A stretch of 64,000 bases of DNA, taken from assembly GCF_001401155.1 (NCBI RefSeq), contig NZ_LJRO01000117.1, forward strand, positions 62,001-126,000, written 5' to 3'. Position numbers and translations under genes: made by a program. The DNA is from Pseudomonas tremae (GTDB lineage Bacteria; Pseudomonadota; Gammaproteobacteria; Pseudomonadales; Pseudomonadaceae). The notes under the pieces are model-generated. The model was not told the origin of the DNA. It saw nothing but the letters and a program-made list of their open reading frames with translations, and ran no database searches. Of the stretch, positions 22,901 through 31,262 are shown in pieces. Position 1 is the first letter of the stretch. Every line of letters starts with the position of its first letter.

Positions 22901-24739
22901 GTCTGTGATGGTGTCACTTTGCTTGGTGCCGCTGGCGTTGTAATTGCGATAGCTGTCCAGTCGCGAGGTGTAGATGAAAACATCCGCGCCAGCGCCACCG
23001 GTCAGGATGTCGGCATCGGCCCCGCCAGTGAGGGTGTCCGCACCCGCTCCGCCATTTATGCGGTCTGCGCCGGCGTTACCGTTGATGATGTCATTACCTT
23101 CCGTACCGGTCAGGGTATCGCCACCAGCGGTGCCCTCGGCAACACGCTGAAAGATGAAGTGACTGGCATTCAGCGTGTCCTTCAGGTTGCCGTTCAGCCC
23201 CAGCTCAAACCGGTTGCCGCTGGCGTCGGCATCGAGCGACTTGATGTAGGTGCGGTCTAGGGTGGCGTTATAGCTGATGTTCAGCGTGCCGGCCTTGCCG
23301 CTGCCCAATCCGGTGAAGCTCAGGTTCGACAGGTCGATGCGGTCCTGGCTGATATCGAAGTCAGACACCAGGTCCGTAGCGCTGCTAGTGGCCGTGCGAT
23401 AGCTGTCGGTCAATTGATCAAAGCGAAAGGTATCGGCACCTGCACCGCCAGTAAGTTTGTCGGCTCCGGCCCCTCCGACCAGAATATCGTCCCCCGCGCC
23501 GCCATTCACAGTGTCTTTGCCCGCCAGGCCGAGGATCAGTTCGTTGGCTGCACCGCCGGTAATTGTGTCGTTGGCATCGGTGCCCTGCACGGTGACCAAT
23601 GGAAACGCATCGCCCGCAAAGCTGCCCTCGCCGTAGACCAGGGTCAGGCCCTTGCTCGTATGGCTGATGGTGTTGCCGACGATGCTGTTGCGGTCGGTGC
23701 CGTTTTCGTCACGCTCGGCCACGCCGTAGGTGGAGTGGTCGCTGCCGGTGATCACATTGCCGCGAATCAGATTGTCGCTGCCATTGAAGTACTTGCCGGA
23801 GACGCCCGAAGTGTCATCGTAGGACTGAATGATGACTTCCGGCACCGGCGCGCCGAGGGAGTTGTTGCTCAGCGTATTATCGAAAACATCCACGCCGGAA
23901 CTGCCGTAAATGCGCACGCCAGCGCTGCCGTTGTCGTGAATGTCCACACCGCTGACCGACACCTGGCTGGACAGCTTGATCAGCACGCCTTCTGCACCGT
24001 TGCCGTACACCGCGCCGCCGGTGATGGTGATGTTGGCCGGCGAGGGGATGTTTTCGCTGCCGCGCTGCACCACGATGCCGGTGCTGCCGTTGCCGTACGC
24101 CACGTTGTTGCTCAGGGTGAAGTCGTGGGTGCTGGTGACCACGTTGAAGCCGTGACGATCGTTGTCATACGCCACGTTGTTTTCGAACACGCTGTCGCTC
24201 AGGTAGTCGGCGACGAAACCGTCCAGACCATTACCATGCGAGACGCTGTTCCTGATCACCATGTTGACAGTATGCTCGTGCGGGTCGAACCCGTAGCCCG
24301 AGCAATCCTTGATCTCGACGCTGTCGAGGGTGACGTTCGAGTCCTTGCCCTCAGAGCCTGGAATGTAGCCGTTGAACCAGCCGTCCACCTTGCCGGTGGT
24401 TGCGTCACGGTTTCCGTTCAGCGTCAGGTTCTTCATGCCGAAGTCATGCGTTTCCTCGCCGTACGCCGAGCGCACGATGCCGGTGACCTTGGTGTCCGAA
24501 CCGTCCGCGAGCTTGATGACCGTCTCGCCCATGCCGGCACCGGACAGGGTCACGTTGCTCTTGAGCATCAGGCAGCCGTCGGAAGGTTCCTCGCCGCCGG
24601 AAACGACGTATGTCCCCGCCCCCATGACCACTTCCCCGCCACCTGCCGCAGCGGCTGCGTCGATCGCGGCCTGAATGGCTGCTGTATCGTCAGTGACGCC
24701 GTCGCCCAGTGCTCCGAAGTCTTTTATGTTGAATATCAT
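19907..24739 (-). CDS. psmE: Bifunctional mannuronan C5-epimerase/acetylhydrolase, PsmE type
   Basis: The 1610-residue RTX protein converts beta-D-mannuronate to alpha-L-guluronate in alginate outside the cell. The N-terminal beta-helix A-module (about 1-375) carries the AlgE catalytic set at the very same numbers: Tyr149, Asp152 and His154 in GYGFDPHEH, and His196. Then come R-modules with GGxGxD calcium nonapeptides at about 380-445, 534-594 and 794-850, the first three each followed by a GNRFE...LxGNL tail; a putative Ig-like domain at about 687-784; an SGNH/SASA domain at about 949-1204 (Ser960 in LGQSNA, GQGE, and Asp1178/His1181-1183 in DVWHLHE); and a long RTX block at 1222-1517. PsmE of P. 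syringae is described as both epimerising and deacetylating. There is no Sec signal; type I secretion is expected but its genes are not here. GGAG precedes the ATG. Confidence 0.93.
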   Translation of the reverse strand: MIFNIKDFGALGDGVTDDTAAIQAAIDAAAAAGGGEVVMGAGTYVVSGGEEPSDGCLMLKSNVTLSGAGMGETVIKLADGSDTKVTGIVRSAYGEETHDFGMKNLTLNGNRDATTGKVDGWFNGYIPGSEGKDSNVTLDSVEIKDCSGYGFDPHEHTVNMVIRNSVSHGNGLDGFVADYLSDSVFENNVAYDNDRHGFNVVTSTHDFTLSNNVAYGNGSTGIVVQRGSENIPSPANITITGGAVYGNGAEGVLIKLSSQVSVSGVDIHDNGSAGVRIYGSSGVDVFDNTLSNNSLGAPVPEVIIQSYDDTSGVSGKYFNGSDNLIRGNVITGSDHSTYGVAERDENGTDRNSIVGNTISHTSKGLTLVYGEGSFAGDAFPLVTVQGTDANDTITGGAANELILGLAGKDTVNGGAGDDILVGGAGADKLTGGAGADTFRFDQLTDSYRTATSSATDLVSDFDISQDRIDLSNLSFTGLGSGKAGTLNISYNATLDRTYIKSLDADASGNRFELGLNGNLKDTLNASHFIFQRVAEGTAGGDTLTGTEGNDIINGNAGADRINGGAGADTLTGGADADILTGGAGADVFIYTSRLDSYRNYNASGTKQSDTITDFNTAEDRIDLSSIGLRGLGDGSANTIYLSLNADGSKTYVKTNAVDTTGNRFEIALEGNLLGKLSDSNFIFSSASATNQPPVLNTPLMDQNVTELNAFSYAVQPGSFSDPDSTALTYSATLADNSALPDWLKFDSKTLTFSGTPGGTASGLYSVLLTASDATGASVADSFAIIVGNVAPGILTGTENAEALYGTEGNDTLLGLGGDDTLRGDTGDDVINGGAGRDALYGGADADTFVYSALTDSYRDYDAGGLTATDTIYDFSPGQDKIDVSALGFLGLGNGENHTLYMTLNEAGDKTYVKSADSDVDGNRFEIALSGNLIDTLTNADFVFGQRESQEILYLPTLGQSNARLLRMTEDDNQSGTSEMVKDLARYTDYDVRSQFNDANGDGIDLAVGGSTVVGYSTAGPEEQRVSWWLTDTDQPGPALLRATDLLKSQLATLTAVDKVTTGIIWGQGEEAAQEIARATDKQAAADLYKASTLKVFDYLHAQIGDFTVYMAETGHYQTEAAKARGYTGEKISAIVEGAGYVRAVQEAIANERNDVKLAVDYTDLPLRYEVNPLVYPDDVWHLHEESAEIVGQRLADFIANDLGYCGDSSDNNDPARIFDAGQNEGGHIFGTSDDDTLVGSASNDILDGDQGADDMTGGDGNDIYVVDNALDTVTESNDSPSQVDTVVSSVSWTLGANVENLLLTGVSAINGTGNALRNVMTGNANNNVLDGGAGVDLLTGGDGSDSYYVDDAADRVVETNTDKQIGGTDTVYSALSSYTLGANLENIVITASGAANATGNTLDNVLYAGTGDNVLDGRDGNDTVSYLFATAGVTVALNTSAVQTTGGSGLDTIKGTENLSGSQFADSLTGNKNANVLNGGNGNDTLSGGAGDDVLIGGAGADTLIGGTGADRYVFNSLDEVGRDDLRDIINGFKAGEGDKLDFTGFDAQTLTDTRDAFTFIGNAAFSTSNTGELRFADGVLYGNVDDNIEADFEIQLTGVQSLQAADILV

Positions 24740-25006
24740 AGTGTTACTCCAGGCGACGACGAATTTGGAAGAGTTGAGTCAATATTGCAGCGTCGGGATG
24801 ATAAGACCTTTTATTCAAGGAAAGTTGCTTGATATTGGCTATATTTTCGGCGAAACCGACGACATGTGCGTCAATAATGCAGCTGTCATATTTGTGACGG
24901 GTAACGCGGGGCGCGGCGACAGGTTGGCGTCAAAAAGCGGCGGCCTTCGAGTGGACAGTAAGTGACGCAACCGCTATGGTCGCGCCCTTCAAAAATGGGG
25001 GCGGGC

Positions 25007-25885
25007 ATGGGTTATCTACTTTTCGTTACGCTGATCCAGGCGTTTTCTTTCAGCCTGATCGGTGTCTATCTGGCCGGGCACGTCGACAGCTATTTCGCGG
25101 TGCTTGTCCGCGTGGTGCTGGCCGGTCTGGTATTCATTCCTCTGACCCGCTGGCGTCAGGTCGAGCCGCAATTCATGCGCGGCATGCTGCTGATCGGCGC
25201 GCTGCAATTCGGTGTCACTTATGTCTGCCTGTACCTGAGTTTTCGCGTGCTGACAGTGCCCGAAGTGCTGCTGTTTACCATCCTCACGCCACTCCACGTA
25301 ACGTTGATAGAAGATGCGCTGAACCGGCGCTTCAACCCTTGGGCGTTATTGGCGGCAATGGTTGCTGTGCTGGGTGCGGGAGTGATTCGCTATGACGGCC
25401 TGAGCGGCGACTTCCTCGGTGGCTTCCTGCTCCTGCAACTGGCCAACTTCACCTACGCCGCCGGGCAGGTGCTGTACAAGCATCTGGTGGCGCGCCACCC
25501 GAGCGACCTGCCGCATTACCGACGCTTCGGCTACTTCTATCTCGGCGCACTGGCGGTGGTGCTGCCTGCGTTCCTGATGTTCGGCAACCCGCAACACCTG
25601 CCCGAAGCACCTACCCAATGGGTCGTGCTGCTGTTTCTCGGCCTGTGCTCGACGGCGCTGGGCATGTACTGGTGGAACAAAGGGGCGTGCATGGTCAACG
25701 GCGGCACACTGGCGGTGATGAATAACCTGCATGTGCCGCTGGGGCTGTTGATCAATCTGCTGATCTGGAACCAGCATGAGGACTTCACCCGCCTGCTGAT
25801 TGGCGGCGGGGTGATCGTGGCGTCGGTATGGATCAGCCGCCTGGGCGTGCGGCGTGTGCCGGAGGGTGTTTCCGGCACACGTTGA
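25007..25885 (+). CDS. EamA/DMT-family permease
   Basis: This 292-residue inner-membrane protein of the drug/metabolite transporter superfamily has about ten hydrophobic segments arranged as two EamA repeats (about residues 3-130 and 145-285). Members export amino acids or other small metabolites; the substrate here is unknown. I prefer the ATG at 25007 because GGGGCGGG lies just before it and the first helix begins directly; a GTG at 24962 would add 15 residues. It is divergent from psmE across about 270 bp and convergent with the SDR gene, with a single base between their stops. Confidence 0.87.
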   Translation: MGYLLFVTLIQAFSFSLIGVYLAGHVDSYFAVLVRVVLAGLVFIPLTRWRQVEPQFMRGMLLIGALQFGVTYVCLYLSFRVLTVPEVLLFTILTPLHVTLIEDALNRRFNPWALLAAMVAVLGAGVIRYDGLSGDFLGGFLLLQLANFTYAAGQVLYKHLVARHPSDLPHYRRFGYFYLGALAVVLPAFLMFGNPQHLPEAPTQWVVLLFLGLCSTALGMYWWNKGACMVNGGTLAVMNNLHVPLGLLINLLIWNQHEDFTRLLIGGGVIVASVWISRLGVRRVPEGVSGTR

Positions 25886-25886
25886 G

Positions 25887-26621
25887 TCAGACGTGCTGGC
25901 CTCCGTTGACGTGAATTTCTGCACCATTCACATACGACGCGCCAGCCGTACACAAAAAGTAGATCAGCGAAGCGACTTCCTCGGGCTTGCCCAGACGATG
26001 CATCGGCACCAGTCGCTCGACAATCTCTGCGGTGCCGGGTGACAGAATCGACGTATCGATCTCGCCCGGTGCGATGGCATTGACCCTTATCCCGTGCGGA
26101 CCGAAATCAAAAGCCATCTCCCGCGTCAACGCAGACAGTGCCGCCTTGGACGTGGCATAGGCGACGCCTGCAAACGGGTGGACCTTCGAGCCGGCGATCG
26201 AGGTGACATTGATGATGCTGCCCTTGGCCGCCTTCAACTCGTCAAACAACCCGCGCGCCAGCAGCGCGGTGGAGAACAGATTGACGTTGAACACCTTGAT
26301 CCAGGTGCTGTAATCCGACTCAAGCACCCCCATACGACCGCCTTCTTCGGTCTTCGGCGAAACGCCCGCATTGTTCACAAGCGCATCGAGACGTCCACCG
26401 AGCTTGTCCTTGATCGCCGCCATGCTCTCGCTGACGCTGTCGATGTCTTCCAGGTCCAGATGGATATGGTTGAGCAGACCCTCGGCCCACGGGCAGTCAG
26501 CGACCCAGTTTTGCCTGGAAGCCGTGAACACTTCCCAGCCTGCTGCATTGAAATGCTTGACCGTGGCATGACCGATACCCCGGCTTGCGCCAGTCAGCAA
26601 AAGCTTTTTCTTGTCGCCCAT
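25887..26621 (-). CDS. SDR-family NAD(P)-dependent oxidoreductase
   Basis: This 244-residue classical short-chain dehydrogenase has the cofactor motif TGASRGIGH near residue 10, NNAG near 87, catalytic Ser in INVTSIAGS, and YATSK near 155. Length is typical and the active site complete. The substrate is unknown; the family reduces or oxidises carbonyl/hydroxyl groups of very varied metabolites. The start is the ATG at 26621, since an upstream frame extension to 26744 shows no family features. The stop is one base from that of the convergent EamA gene. Confidence 0.9.
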   Translation of the reverse strand: MGDKKKLLLTGASRGIGHATVKHFNAAGWEVFTASRQNWVADCPWAEGLLNHIHLDLEDIDSVSESMAAIKDKLGGRLDALVNNAGVSPKTEEGGRMGVLESDYSTWIKVFNVNLFSTALLARGLFDELKAAKGSIINVTSIAGSKVHPFAGVAYATSKAALSALTREMAFDFGPHGIRVNAIAPGEIDTSILSPGTAEIVERLVPMHRLGKPEEVASLIYFLCTAGASYVNGAEIHVNGGQHV

Positions 26622-26780
26622 GAGTGCGTTCCGGTTTTTTTGGATGGATGCATCATGTTTTTTGGTGGGTGGGGTGTCAATGACAGCGCAGTGATTGCTC
26701 ACTGGCATGAGGCGGCTGGCAGGGATATCGTGTTTGTCAGCCAATCACCAACGTCAGCATTAACTTGCACAGGAGGCAGC

Positions 26781-27356
26781 ATGTTTGAGAAAGGCATCTG
26801 GCTGAATGAACCCCGACACTGGAGCGTGGCAGACGAGCGTTTGACAGCCACCACAGATCCGCAAACCGATTTCTGGCAGCACACGCACTACGGCTTCTGC
26901 CGCGACACGGGTCATTTTCTGGGCGTTTCGGTGTCGGGTGATTTCACCGCTCAAGTGCATGTACAGGGTGACTTCAAGACGCTTTACGATCAGGCGGGCT
27001 TGATGGTCCGCATTGACGAGCACAACTGGGTCAAAACCGGCGTTGAAGTCAGCGACGGAGCCCTGATGCTGGGTAGCGTTTTGACCTGCGGGCAGTCGGA
27101 TTGGGCAACGGGTGCGTTTGATGAGTCATCATCCGGCCTCTGGCTGCGAGTCACTGTCGCCAAGGGTGTGATGCGTATTCAGCACTCCAGCGACGGGCTG
27201 CGCTGGCCATTGCTGCGTCTGGCGCCATTTCCCGTCAGCGAGTCTTATGCCGTAGGGCCAATGTGCTGCAGCCCGGAGCGGGGAGGGCTGGAAGTGGTGT
27301 TCTCTCATTTTGAAGTGATGCCTGCACTGGGCAAAGATTTGCATGATCTGACATGA
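26781..27356 (+). CDS. DUF1349 domain-containing protein
   Basis: This 191-residue protein of the DUF1349 family, a concanavalin-like beta sandwich, is soluble and without signal peptide. Typical features are the aromatic-rich start (GIWLNEP, TDFWQHTHYGFCRDTGHF), YDQAGLMVRIDEHNWVKTGVE near 78 and LEVVFSHFEV near the end. The ATG at 26781 has a perfect AGGAGG before it, so the long upstream extension of this frame (to 26094), which overlaps the SDR gene, is not real. The molecular function is unknown; the fold suggests binding of a sugar or related ligand. A strong hairpin follows directly. Confidence 0.87.
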   Translation: MFEKGIWLNEPRHWSVADERLTATTDPQTDFWQHTHYGFCRDTGHFLGVSVSGDFTAQVHVQGDFKTLYDQAGLMVRIDEHNWVKTGVEVSDGALMLGSVLTCGQSDWATGAFDESSSGLWLRVTVAKGVMRIQHSSDGLRWPLLRLAPFPVSESYAVGPMCCSPERGGLEVVFSHFEVMPALGKDLHDLT

Positions 27357-27357
27357 A

Positions 27358-27397
27358 TTGCTCTTCAACCGGTACGTACAGGTCAGTTGAAGAGCAA
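27358..27397. terminator. Bidirectional terminator
   Basis: A perfect 12-bp inverted repeat (TTGCTCTTCAAC and GTTGAAGAGCAA, 16-base loop) lies exactly between two convergent genes whose stops are at 27356 and 27403. It should stop transcription from both sides. Confidence 0.7.
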
Positions 27398-27402
27398 CAT
27401 GA

Positions 27403-27849
27403 TTACATCGATTTATTCTCGGTAGTGAATATGCAGTTTTCGGGGGAGGTTTTTTCACATACGTTATACGTGAGGCCAAAAGGCCCATCTTCTTTTTTCC
27501 AGGTGCTGCCTGAAGTTTTTACAGTGAAGTCCTTATTGTTTTTAGCGATGAAACGCATGTCCAGCGCCTCGCGTCCACCGATGTTGTAGGTACAGTGTTG
27601 GAACATCTCAGGTGCGCCTGCGCCCTCTTGAATAGCGATGGCCAGGCCAAAGGACTGCACAGGCATTTTCTTTGTCACCACGCCTTGCAATACACCTGTC
27701 CACTCGCCGTCATTGCCGCTCGCGCGGTACACGCCGGGTGAAACCTGCTCGATCTTAGAGACAGCAGGGCAGTTTTCCGCCGCTTGAGAGGTCATGGATA
27801 TTCCCAGTAGGGAAGTCGTAATTGTAGCGATGATTAATATTTTTTTCAT
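27403..27849 (-). CDS. Secreted DUF3757-like protein
   Basis: This 147-residue protein begins with a lysine-started signal peptide (cleavage after SQA, residue about 23). The mature part begins AENCPAVSKIEQVSPGVYRA, which matches my memory of the DUF3757 family of small periplasmic proteins in Pseudomonas. Three or more cysteines (ENCPA, HCTYN, NVCEK, ENCIF) suggest disulfides. The ATG at 27849 has AAAGGA upstream; the longer frame to 27900 would precede the signal peptide with non-signal residues. Base composition is lower in G+C than its neighbours, and it marks the edge of the AT-richer accessory region. The function is unknown. Confidence 0.8.
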   Translation of the reverse strand: MKKILIIATITTSLLGISMTSQAAENCPAVSKIEQVSPGVYRASGNDGEWTGVLQGVVTKKMPVQSFGLAIAIQEGAGAPEMFQHCTYNIGGREALDMRFIAKNNKDFTVKTSGSTWKKEDGPFGLTYNVCEKTSPENCIFTTENKSM

Positions 27850-28189
27850 GATATTCCTTTGGTTGAATAGTTGATTCTTGAAGTGTGGATAGGCTTGCAT
27901 GTGGGTTTTTGGGTGCAGTTAGACGACGCGAGATTTTTCCAGGCCTGCCGTTTGGTTACATATTTTTATCGTATGCTTAACAGCAAGTATTTTGCGTATT
28001 GTCTCGTTCTTGAAGATGCTTGTGTTTCAGTAATAACTTGATCATATGCAATGTGGATGCGGCTATCTTAGGCGCTAGTCTATTTGTTGTCTGCGCCTCC
28101 AAACCTTAATTGTTTGTAGGAAATGACGCTGGTTTTTGTGGGGATAATGGGCTGGTTTACTATGCCTGAAACGCTGTCCCTATAGCAGG
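27850..28189. other. AT-rich intergenic region at the island edge
   Basis: No credible coding frame lies here. The first bases probably carry the promoter of the DUF3757-like gene. The base composition is clearly richer in A/T than upstream, which fits a junction with acquired DNA. Confidence 0.4.
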
Positions 28190-28432
28190 GCTAACGGCAG
28201 CGTTATTCCTTGCGCCCAGATCTAGGTGATGTTGCCACACCAGATCTGATTGGGCGCGGCTACATCGAACTCCCGATTCAAAATATTCGGAACATCAGGT
28301 CGCTTCACTGTTGCTTTTATATAAGCATGCGAACCCGATTGCTTGCTGATTAATCCCAGTTCCTCGCATCAGACCACGCACTTTGAACCGACCGATTTGC
28401 TCTGAGGCGTTACGCCACTGCGCTCCTGCTGG
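28190..28432 (-). pseudogene. IS3-family transposase (OrfB) remnant
   Basis: Read on the minus strand, this encodes pieces of an IS3-family integrase-type transposase: ASEQIGRFKVRGLM, then after a one-base insertion ELGLISKQSGSHAYIKATVK, PNILNREFDVAAPNQIW and CGNIT, a stop where Tyr is expected, then IWAQG. These correspond to the region before and at the first catalytic Asp (here Asn) of the DDE domain. The rest of the element is missing. A second remnant of a related element lies on the opposite strand at 30763-31200, so the two flank the hydrolase gene. Confidence 0.8.
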
Positions 28433-28471
28433 AGCTGGCTTACTCAGCGACGCAGCGCAGATCACCTCTGC

Positions 28472-30592
28472 TCAAGGCCCGGCACGCACACCTTTCTCCT
28501 GTGCTTCCTTTACAAGCCGCTCACGGTCTTCAGGAAGAAGCATTCGCGCTTCAGCCAGAGAGTCTGCGGCTTTACTCACTGCAGACACATAAGCCTCCTT
28601 CGTGGGGTAGCGTTCCTCCAGGGAAAGGCGAGGATCTCCGGCCATGATTCGCTCTTTCTTCGTCGCTGCAAACGGGAGGAAGCTGCCTTGGAAATTACAA
28701 AAGCCGCCATCAAAAAACTCTGGCCGGAAGGTGTTCCAACCTGTGTAAGTCCCGATGGGAGCACCTAAATACACATCCCGAACGCCACCAACATCAATTC
28801 CGTCTGCATCCACTTGAGGTACCAAGAGGCCGTAACTACCGACACCCGATTTCGGCGGCTCGCTTGTGAGAATGCCAGAGCTGTCTTCGGGACGAAAACC
28901 AGGCCCAAAATCAAGCACTTGAAGGCTATTGACGGCACCGGTGTAGCGGAGCGCGGGGCGTGAAACGCCACCATAATTGGTCGCGGGGATGAGCGGGAAA
29001 ATGACCCTGTCCGCGGGCACAAGGGTGCCGTTCGCCACAGAAGGCTTTATCGAAGCTGGCGGTGTTGTCTCATCACGAACCCAGCCAACGAGATTGATGA
29101 ACGCTGCGCGCATTGTCCAGGTGTGTGGATTTGGATTTGATTGCACTTGGCAAAGCCCAAAGAGTGGGTTAACCGGGAGCGGCAAAGATGGCGGGGCGTG
29201 CTGCGTACTTGCCATAATAAAAGTGCGGACGTTTTCCGGTTCATCTGCATCGCGCAAGCCGAGTGGGTCGGTAAGGCCAAGCGACTGGCGTCCTTCCCAA
29301 AGCTCGAGGGCTGTTGCCATGTGGAATATTAAAGGGCAAGTATTGTTATCGCTGCAGCGATCCAGCAAACCCTGCGAGCGTCCGGTAACAGGATCGGTTT
29401 CCCGGCCATAGGTAAACGGAAAATCGTAAGCAGGGTAGTCATGATCGACCTGCTGACCCCACGCCCGACCAGGTTGAGCAAATCGTATGTTGAGCGGCAT
29501 CAGGCCGCCACCGATATGCGGCATTGCACCATCGTAGACCCGATGACCTTCCTCGCTGCGGTTGAAACCCAGCGCGATCATGCTGCGGATGAATCGCCCT
29601 GCTTGTGATGAGCCAGTGATAATCGACTTGACCTTATGCCCATGCACTACAGGGTTGGGCACACCTGTATCGTCATGCTCAGCCTGCTGAAAAAACGCAC
29701 CCACATCCCGGGCAATAGCAAAACCAATACCCATTACCGTTGGCTCCTTGGCCCGGTAAATCAGCTCGTAAAGCTTACCGGGTTGAAAACCAGCGGATAG
29801 GCAAATTTGGGTTTCGTTCGGCGTATCGCAATCGCCAAAACTCCATTCAGTTACTGGAATTTCCTGTCTAGGCGCATTCGCCCGCGAACGCACCGTCAAC
29901 GTCGGACGAAAGCCATTCGCAAGCACTTTAGTATTGTCGGTTTCAACCGATTTATAGCTCGTATGAGGGGGCGTGGAGGTGAACCAACCTGCGGATATGT
30001 TGAGGCTGACGGTCGGTGAGAGCGTAGTCAACTCACTGCGCACCACACCTGTTACCGACGACCCATCATTATTTATAGCTGTCGGCAATTGCACCGTCAT
30101 GCGGTTGTCGCCTGGGGCAACGTCCCCTTGCCAGGCAAACGCGATCAGCGTCGTCCCTAGCCGTTGTAGAAAACCGTCCCCGGAGACTTCGAAGTTGTTG
30201 AACGTTGCTGGATCACCCCGCATATCAGCATTGAACAATAACATCGCTCGCTTAGAGCCTCGATTGGGCACATCAAATAGAAGGATGTCATTCGATTTAG
30301 CCAAGTCAGCGGGACGCAGGATTGCAATATCACTAGTATATTCAACCATTCCACGACCGTTACGGGGTGCAAGTTCGATGTCTTGAATAATCTTATTGTT
30401 AGAAGCTCCTGGGTCTAATTCACCATGAGCACGCGCAAAGATGCGTACGTAAGCTCCTGTATGCCCGAAACTTTCGCCTCCGAATGCGGGCTCGGTCCGC
30501 AGGATCTCCAATTGCGTAATACGGGCTTGGGCGGGTGCTGCAGCGATCATCATGAAGCTTGTAAACGCTGCAGCCTGAAATAGGCGATTCAT
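28472..30592 (-). CDS. Secreted alpha/beta hydrolase domain protein
   Basis: The 706-residue protein begins with a signal peptide (about 22 residues, ending AQA-RI) and resembles the large alpha/beta-hydrolase-domain family (PF20091 type) common in sphingomonads and rhizobia but not usual in P. syringae. The nucleophile region is ITGSSQAGRFIRS near 345, with the family motif YDGAMPHIGGG soon after. The catalysed reaction is unknown; an ester hydrolase of the periplasm or cell surface is the natural guess. The ATG at 30592 follows a run of five G; the frame extends 28 more codons to 30676 without signal character. The gene is intact yet sits between two decayed IS3 copies, which suggests horizontal acquisition. 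Confidence 0.78.
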   Translation of the reverse strand: MNRLFQAAAFTSFMMIAAAPAQARITQLEILRTEPAFGGESFGHTGAYVRIFARAHGELDPGASNNKIIQDIELAPRNGRGMVEYTSDIAILRPADLAKSNDILLFDVPNRGSKRAMLLFNADMRGDPATFNNFEVSGDGFLQRLGTTLIAFAWQGDVAPGDNRMTVQLPTAINNDGSSVTGVVRSELTTLSPTVSLNISAGWFTSTPPHTSYKSVETDNTKVLANGFRPTLTVRSRANAPRQEIPVTEWSFGDCDTPNETQICLSAGFQPGKLYELIYRAKEPTVMGIGFAIARDVGAFFQQAEHDDTGVPNPVVHGHKVKSIITGSSQAGRFIRSMIALGFNRSEEGHRVYDGAMPHIGGGLMPLNIRFAQPGRAWGQQVDHDYPAYDFPFTYGRETDPVTGRSQGLLDRCSDNNTCPLIFHMATALELWEGRQSLGLTDPLGLRDADEPENVRTFIMASTQHAPPSLPLPVNPLFGLCQVQSNPNPHTWTMRAAFINLVGWVRDETTPPASIKPSVANGTLVPADRVIFPLIPATNYGGVSRPALRYTGAVNSLQVLDFGPGFRPEDSSGILTSEPPKSGVGSYGLLVPQVDADGIDVGGVRDVYLGAPIGTYTGWNTFRPEFFDGGFCNFQGSFLPFAATKKERIMAGDPRLSLEERYPTKEAYVSAVSKAADSLAEARMLLPEDRERLVKEAQEKGVRAGP

Positions 30593-30762
30593 CTTTACCC
30601 CCAATTTGTCTTTTTTATAGATGGCTTTTGATTCTCTTATAGCAGTGACTTGTACAGACCAAAAGGCTTCAAGCATAGCCCGCAGCTTGCTCAGTTATCA
30701 CGAATTTGTAAGCGTTCCGAGAGCCGACCTTCAATTTCAGCATTCAGGCGGTTTGTAGGGGG

Positions 30763-31200
30763 CGACGCCGTATCTTTTCCGCTGAATTCAAACGCGAGGC
30801 TGCAGACCTCGTGCTTGATCCAAGGCTATAGCCACATTGAGGCCTCTCGCCTCCTGATAGTTTGCGAGTCTGCGCTACGTCGCTGGGCTAACCGGCTTCA
30901 ACAGGAGCGTAACGGTACAATAACCCCGCAGAACAAAGCCCTGATGTATCTCGAACATGCCACTTAGACCATTGCATGCGACTTTGGTTGGGTGTCGCTA
31001 GGAGCTGTCTACGCAAATTTGAAGCGCCGCTGGCAACTGCAGTAGCGTGTCCATGATGCAGGAAGAGTATGAGCAGATTGGCGGTTCACGTGACGTTGCC
31101 TGATGAAGGAACCGGGATTGATCAGCAAGCAACCGGGCTAGCACGCTTATAAAAGGCGACGCTGAAGCGACCAGATATTCCGACGTCCAAGGTTAAGCTT
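30763..31200 (+). pseudogene. Degenerate IS3-family element (OrfA and OrfB remnants)
   Basis: From 30763 the plus strand reads RIFSAEFKREAADLVLD, then after a frameshift GYSHIEASRLL, ESALRRWANRLQQER and PQNKAL, which is the helix-turn-helix OrfA of an IS3-type element. From about 31036 it reads SSVSMMQEEYEQIGG and, after more breaks, LMKEPGLISKQPG, a stop, and HAYKR, which is the start of OrfB. Frameshifts and stops make it non-functional. It is inverted relative to the remnant at 28190-28432, which contains the same LISKQ.GSHAY stretch. Confidence 0.8.
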
Positions 31201-31262
31201 CTGACGTGGAGATAGAGACAGCTCAGCGCGCATCTTGTAGTCACAACGTCAGCAATGCGGAC

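Noticed and set aside
20990..24832. Long plus-strand frames opposite psmE (20990-22681 and 23414-24832)
   Set aside because: They are antisense to the repetitive RTX coding sequence; the valine/alanine-rich products mirror the repeat structure and show no domain.
26094..26780. Upstream extension of the DUF1349 frame
   Set aside because: It overlaps the well-supported SDR gene on the other strand, and a perfect AGGAGG marks the start at 26781.
30650..30967. Free-standing 105-residue gene
   Set aside because: Its second half is a frameshifted IS3 OrfA (GYSHIEAS, ESALRRWANRLQQER) and its first half is out of frame noise.
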